Assembly (NCBI GenBank): GCA_949840805.1
Contig: CATKXR010000013.1
Span: 24,370 to 88,369 of the forward strand
Source of the DNA: an uncultured Lachnospiraceae bacterium
Lineage (GTDB): Bacteria > Bacillota > Clostridia > Lachnospirales > Lachnospiraceae
Direction: 5' to 3'
Length of the DNA: 64,000 nucleotides
Part shown: positions 60,748 through 64,000 of the stretch, piece after piece
Position numbering within the stretch: the stretch's first letter is position 1
Layout of the letters: every line of letters begins with the position of its first letter
The notes under the pieces: model-generated
What the model saw: the letters and a program-made list of their open reading frames with translations, nothing else
The model's database searches: none
What the model was told of the DNA's origin: nothing
Program-made: the position numbers and the translations under genes

Positions 60748-62890
60748 AAATATTTTAATTTTGGGAATGGCCGGGTGCCTGTCAGCCTGTGTTATCCTTT
60801 ATTTCAGCCTGTTCTTTTACCATAATTACCGGCAGGAATTGATTGAAGTGGAGCAGAACCAGCTTCTGGCCATGGCAAGGACAGTGGGAAAGAGCCTGGT
60901 GAATTATATGAACCAGGAACTGGAATCAATAGATCTGTATTTTTCGGAATTAGATACTTGTGGTTCCTCAAACGATCGTGAACTCTGCAGGGCAGCAGAG
61001 GCGTTTATGGAGAAAAATGACGGATTGTATGATGCCATGGCATGCTATGATTCCGGAGGAACCCTTGTTTTTCATCAGGGATTCCTGGATTTTGACTATA
61101 GGGAAGCCTCCGGCGGCAAAGAAGCAATGATCTGCGGCAAAAAACTTTCTGCAAACGGCTGGTATCAGGTATTTATTTCCCGCAGGTTTGGCTGGAACGG
61201 TGAAGAATATGTCGTTATCTGTGCCATGAACCTGGATCAGATCTATCAGCAGATCGTAGCTCCGGTACAGATCGGCAAGGGCGGTTATTCGATTGTCAAA
61301 GACAGGAATCTGGTGATTCTCATGCATCATGCTCCTTTGCAGATTGGCATTGATGCGGCCTATGACAGAAGTAAACTCTATCCGCAGCTTGAACTGACTG
61401 ATCTGTTTGAGTGGGTTACTATGCAGCAGAATCAGGAAGAAGGATGCAGCATTATCGATTCCTATGTCTGGGACGATCCCGGCTTGCCTCCGGAGAAGCG
61501 GATTGTCGCCTATACTACCATTCACATATCCGGAGAGGAGTGGATTGTGAATTCCACCCTTCCCTATGAGGAACTGGACGAGCCTTTAAACCGTATGGTA
61601 CGGAGACTCGTGGCCATGAGCGCTATTTTTCTTGTGCTTCTTGTCGCTTTTGTGTATTTTATGACAAGGATGCTGACCCGGGCCGAAACGCAGAAAAAAG
61701 AGATTGCATATCTGAAGGAAATTAATCAGGGAATGGAGCTTCTCCGGCAGAAAGATGAGGAAATCCAACGTTATGAGAGAATGCAGTCGATCGGCCAGAT
61801 GAGCAGCCATATTGCTCATGAGTTTAATAATTATCTGACTCCGGTGATGCTGTATGGGGAAATCTTAGAAAGTGACGACCAGATCAGTCCCCAGAACCAG
61901 GAACTGATCCATGGAATCGTCAAGTCCGTAGAGGAGGCGGCGGCTTTATCCAGGCGGCTTTTGGATTTCAGCCGCCAGGACAGCTATGGAGAACTGACGG
62001 ATCAGGATTTGAGAAAAGAGGTCATGGAAACCTGCGGGATCATCCGCCGGATGGCGCCGAAAGAAATATCCGTGATGGAAGAACTTTCTGATGAGCCTTT
62101 GTGGGTCCGGGGAAATAAAGGGATGATGAGCCATCTTCTGTTAAATTTGTCTACTAATGCCTTTCATGCTATGGAAGGGAGAAAGGGTGTCCTTACCATA
62201 CGGCTTTTCCGGATGCCTCAGGAATCTCAGGATCCTCAGAATTTATCCGGAGATGTTACAGGAGATATGGCAGTACTTTCGGTTTCGGATACCGGGTGTG
62301 GGATCAGCAAAGAGGCCCAGGATAAAATTTTTGAGCCTTTTTATACTACAAAACGCAGCGGTAAGGGTACAGGCCTGGGATTGTCAGTTGTACAGACGGT
62401 GATGAAAGCTGTAAACGGACGAATCCGGATAGAAAGTGAAATAGGTGTTGGCACATCTTTTGTTCTCTCATTTCCTCTTATAGAGCCGTCTGGCTTGGAG
62501 AATGCAAAACAGGAGAAACGTATTTTTAAAAAACTGATTGTGGTAGATGATGACCGGGAGGTTTTAAAGGCCGCAGAAGCCATGTTGAAAACATTTTCTG
62601 TGGAGGTGGAGTGTTATGACCATCCGGCGGCGGTAGCCTCCCTTCTGCAAAAAAAGAGGGATTATTGTGATATTATCCTGACCGATTATCAGATGCCTTC
62701 CATCAACGGCCTGGAACTGGCAGCTATGGTCCGCAGGCTGAATCCACAGATTTATCTTGTTTTGATGAGCGGCCTGGATTCCTCTCAGTTTGACTGGTAT
62801 CTGAAAAATAAGGTGATTGATGAATTTGTTCCCAAGACCCAGCTTTCCCGAAATCTGAAGGATTTGCTGGAGCTGCAACAGAGGATCTGA
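60734..62890 (+). CDS. Membrane sensor histidine kinase with C-terminal receiver
   Basis: A protein of 718 residues. Two membrane segments (about 9-30 and 293-315) enclose an external sensor domain of some 260 residues, probably of the Cache type (KGGYSIVKDRNLVILMHHAP). The kinase core has HEFNNYLTPVM with His362, an ATPase domain with LLLNLSTNAFHAM, SVSDTGCGIS and GKGTGLGLSVV, then a receiver with Asp651 (IILTDYQMPSING). The ligand may be citrate or a related acid, inferred only from the transporter nearby. ATG at 60734 is chosen over TTG at 60719. Confidence 0.92.
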   Translation: MEKRKNILILGMAGCLSACVILYFSLFFYHNYRQELIEVEQNQLLAMARTVGKSLVNYMNQELESIDLYFSELDTCGSSNDRELCRAAEAFMEKNDGLYDAMACYDSGGTLVFHQGFLDFDYREASGGKEAMICGKKLSANGWYQVFISRRFGWNGEEYVVICAMNLDQIYQQIVAPVQIGKGGYSIVKDRNLVILMHHAPLQIGIDAAYDRSKLYPQLELTDLFEWVTMQQNQEEGCSIIDSYVWDDPGLPPEKRIVAYTTIHISGEEWIVNSTLPYEELDEPLNRMVRRLVAMSAIFLVLLVAFVYFMTRMLTRAETQKKEIAYLKEINQGMELLRQKDEEIQRYERMQSIGQMSSHIAHEFNNYLTPVMLYGEILESDDQISPQNQELIHGIVKSVEEAAALSRRLLDFSRQDSYGELTDQDLRKEVMETCGIIRRMAPKEISVMEELSDEPLWVRGNKGMMSHLLLNLSTNAFHAMEGRKGVLTIRLFRMPQESQDPQNLSGDVTGDMAVLSVSDTGCGISKEAQDKIFEPFYTTKRSGKGTGLGLSVVQTVMKAVNGRIRIESEIGVGTSFVLSFPLIEPSGLENAKQEKRIFKKLIVVDDDREVLKAAEAMLKTFSVEVECYDHPAAVASLLQKKRDYCDIILTDYQMPSINGLELAAMVRRLNPQIYLVLMSGLDSSQFDWYLKNKVIDEFVPKTQLSRNLKDLLELQQRI

Positions 62891-62961
62891 CGATCCTCTT
62901 GATTGGGTTTTATGAGAAAGAGATACAGGCCGTTTTTTTCCGGAATGGCTTTAGTGTTCGT

Positions 62962-63690
62962 TCAGCTTTTTTCCACGGAATGCCGGAAACAGCGTGCCAG
63001 TTGGTCCGCGCCTTTTCGCGTAAAGTGAAAAACCAGCAGAAGTCCTCCATAACAAAAGCACAAAAACAAAATCTGCATTGCCGTTTCAAAAAACACAGGC
63101 AGGGAACCGGAAAACGGATAAAGGCCGTCTGTAAAATAAAAGACTCCGATAGAGACCATCAAAAGCAGGGCGGGCTTGACGATCATATCCCAGGCATTCC
63201 AGGTAAAGGGAACGATTCTTTTTAGGGACCACAGATGGAGTAGAGCCAGCAGTATCTCACTGATGAGCATGCCCCACAGATAAGCCAGGATCCCGAACCA
63301 GGGAATGCCAAAAAGCACAAAGGCGATGCGCAGCAGCAGGGAAGCGGTATTTTGGAGGAAGGTGGTGCGGGTCCTTCCCAAGCCGTTTAAGATGCTTCCC
63401 ATGGTGGTGGCCAGGTATAAAAAGGGGCAGAGCCATGCCAGAATCCGGATGAATCTTCCGGCATCCGGGTCGTGAAATACGCTGGTACCCAGTTCCTCCC
63501 CAAAAAGAGTAAAGATGCCGATGCACAGGATTCCCATGTAAAGGCTGTAGCGCAGAGACAGGGACACGCTGGCGGCAATGCTTCCCTTGCGGCCCTCTGC
63601 CTGATCCTTGGCCACGCTGGGTAGCAGCAGAACGGCCAGGGAGTTGGTGATGGCGGAAGGGAAGAGGATAAAGGGGGATGGAGTTATAAT
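62962..63690 (-). pseudogene. 5'-truncated SpoVB/Wzx-type flippase
   Basis: Homology begins upstream of the first usable start. Reading the minus strand from about 63690, SPFILFPSAITNSLAVLLLP runs without a start codon into KDQAEGRKGSIAASVSLSLR and then several membrane helices (LYMGILCIGIFTLFGEEL, WFGILAYLWGMLISEILL). This is the C-terminal half of a polysaccharide flippase of about 450-500 residues. The first start is a GTG at 63615 in mid-helix. The N-terminal half is missing, and sequence above about 63695 looks unrelated. Probably a remnant or a rearranged gene end. Confidence 0.7.
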
Positions 63691-63837
63691 AGGGATAAAG
63701 TCAGAAAACTTTGATAAACGTTGAAGTTTACGAGGTTTTTTGATTTTATTCCTGTTTTTTATGCAGTACGACGCAGTACGGTTTTGTACCTAATGAGACA
63801 CGTGAGGCGGGCAGTTTTGCAGGAGGGAGGGAGGAAG
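63691..63837. other. Chimeric joint between two truncated genes
   Basis: About 150 bp of AT-rich sequence lies between the truncated flippase and the truncated DUF4349 frame. It contains the near-tandem GCAGTACGAC-GCAGTACG (63763-63780), then GTAC-containing TTTTGTACC. I see no intact recombinase. It could be a recombination or insertion scar. Confidence 0.4.
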
Positions 63838-64000
63838 GTGAAAAAATTGATAAAAACAGTATCTATGGATGTAGAAACAGAAGAATTTGATACTTTATTA
63901 GGAAATGTGAGAAAAAGAGTGAACGAGTTAGAAGGATATGTAGAAGCAGAAGAAATCAATGCGAGGAGTTACTATATCTCAAACAATAACCGATCTGCTT
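63838..64000 (+). CDS. DUF4349-family protein, start doubtful, cut by the right edge
   Basis: The frame starts at a GTG (63838) or at an ATG at 63793 and reads MKKLIKTVSMDVETEEFDTL then VRKRVNELEGYVEAEEI and ends at the window edge. This is the first conserved block of DUF4349. Full proteins have a lipoprotein or signal segment of 60-100 residues before it, which is missing here. The polypurine GGAGGGAGGGAGGAAG before the GTG could serve as a ribosome site. Confidence 0.6.
   Translation, partial: MKKLIKTVSMDVETEEFDTLLGNVRKRVNELEGYVEAEEINARSYYISNNNRSA

Noticed and set aside
62899..63225. Plus-strand frame of 108 residues over the flippase remnant
   Set aside because: It is antisense to the flippase, has no ribosome site, and its composition (Lys/Gln/Arg-rich) is that of a shadow frame.
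63691..63837. Group II intron or transposon end in the joint
   Set aside because: Some GTACGG-like pairs resemble intron domain sequence, but no full domain V, no reverse transcriptase and no terminal repeats could be made out.
1..64000. CRISPR arrays, rRNA or tRNA genes, intact insertion sequences, prophage genes
   Set aside because: None recognised on either strand: no regular repeat-spacer pattern, no transposase or integrase motifs, no phage structural genes.

Overview
The window reads as chromosome of an anaerobic, spore-forming Clostridia species, most likely Lachnospiraceae. The signs are a complete spoIIIAA-AH sporulation operon, a dgt-dnaG-rpoD-trmK-nif3 block, a TPP riboswitch driving a pyrimidine-type ABC importer, DUF3793, a DarA-type c-di-AMP receptor, choline-binding-like wall repeats and strong AGGAGG ribosome sites. 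Base composition looks close to balanced. I saw no rRNA, tRNA, CRISPR array, intact IS element or phage module.

Layout. 1-5.6 kb: a secreted metallophosphoesterase cut by the left edge, glycogen phosphorylase, a DUF3793 protein and a MerR regulator. 5.6-15 kb: three membrane-anchored zinc-ribbon proteins, mixed with an LUD-domain protein, endonuclease IV, a HAD phosphatase and a 47-residue protein. 15-24.8 kb: a carbohydrate locus with a fused EIIC-EIID permease, an L-fucose-isomerase-like enzyme, a LacI regulator, a complete sugar ABC importer, a class II aldolase and a double-SIS protein. Three matching palindromes suggest that the LacI protein controls the whole locus. 24.9-28.3 kb: a 45-residue protein and, on the minus strand, a TPP-riboswitch-controlled ABC importer. 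28.6-31.3 kb: a five-module hybrid signalling protein ending in HD-GYP.

31.4-40.5 kb is mostly core: DarA, Dgt, DnaG, RpoD, TrmK, a Nif3-like protein, a TGS/nucleoside kinase fusion, a Cys-rich protein and a Cof-type phosphatase. 40.9-46.6 kb is accessory: a PepSY protein, a MarR regulator with a 118-residue Cys protein, a divergent Hsp90 translationally coupled to an unrecognised helical protein, and a wall-repeat protein. 46.7-52.7 kb is the spoIIIA operon behind a recognisable sigma-E promoter, followed by an Asp23-family gene. 52.8-62.9 kb holds a glutamine-amidotransferase homolog that lacks its nucleophile, RecQ, a YdcZ transporter, Maf, cyclopropane-fatty-acid synthase, and a CitMHS transporter beside a two-component system that probably controls it. 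The last kilobase looks like a rearrangement joint: a 5'-truncated SpoVB/Wzx flippase on minus faces a 5'-truncated DUF4349 gene on plus.

The best candidates for something under-described are the Hsp90-like/helical-partner pair (42.5-45.6 kb) and the mixed PTS/ABC sugar locus with no visible kinase (15.2-24.8 kb). Also notable are a hybrid kinase with Asn at the phospho-acceptor site (28.6 kb) and an amidotransferase with Gly at the nucleophile site (52.8 kb).
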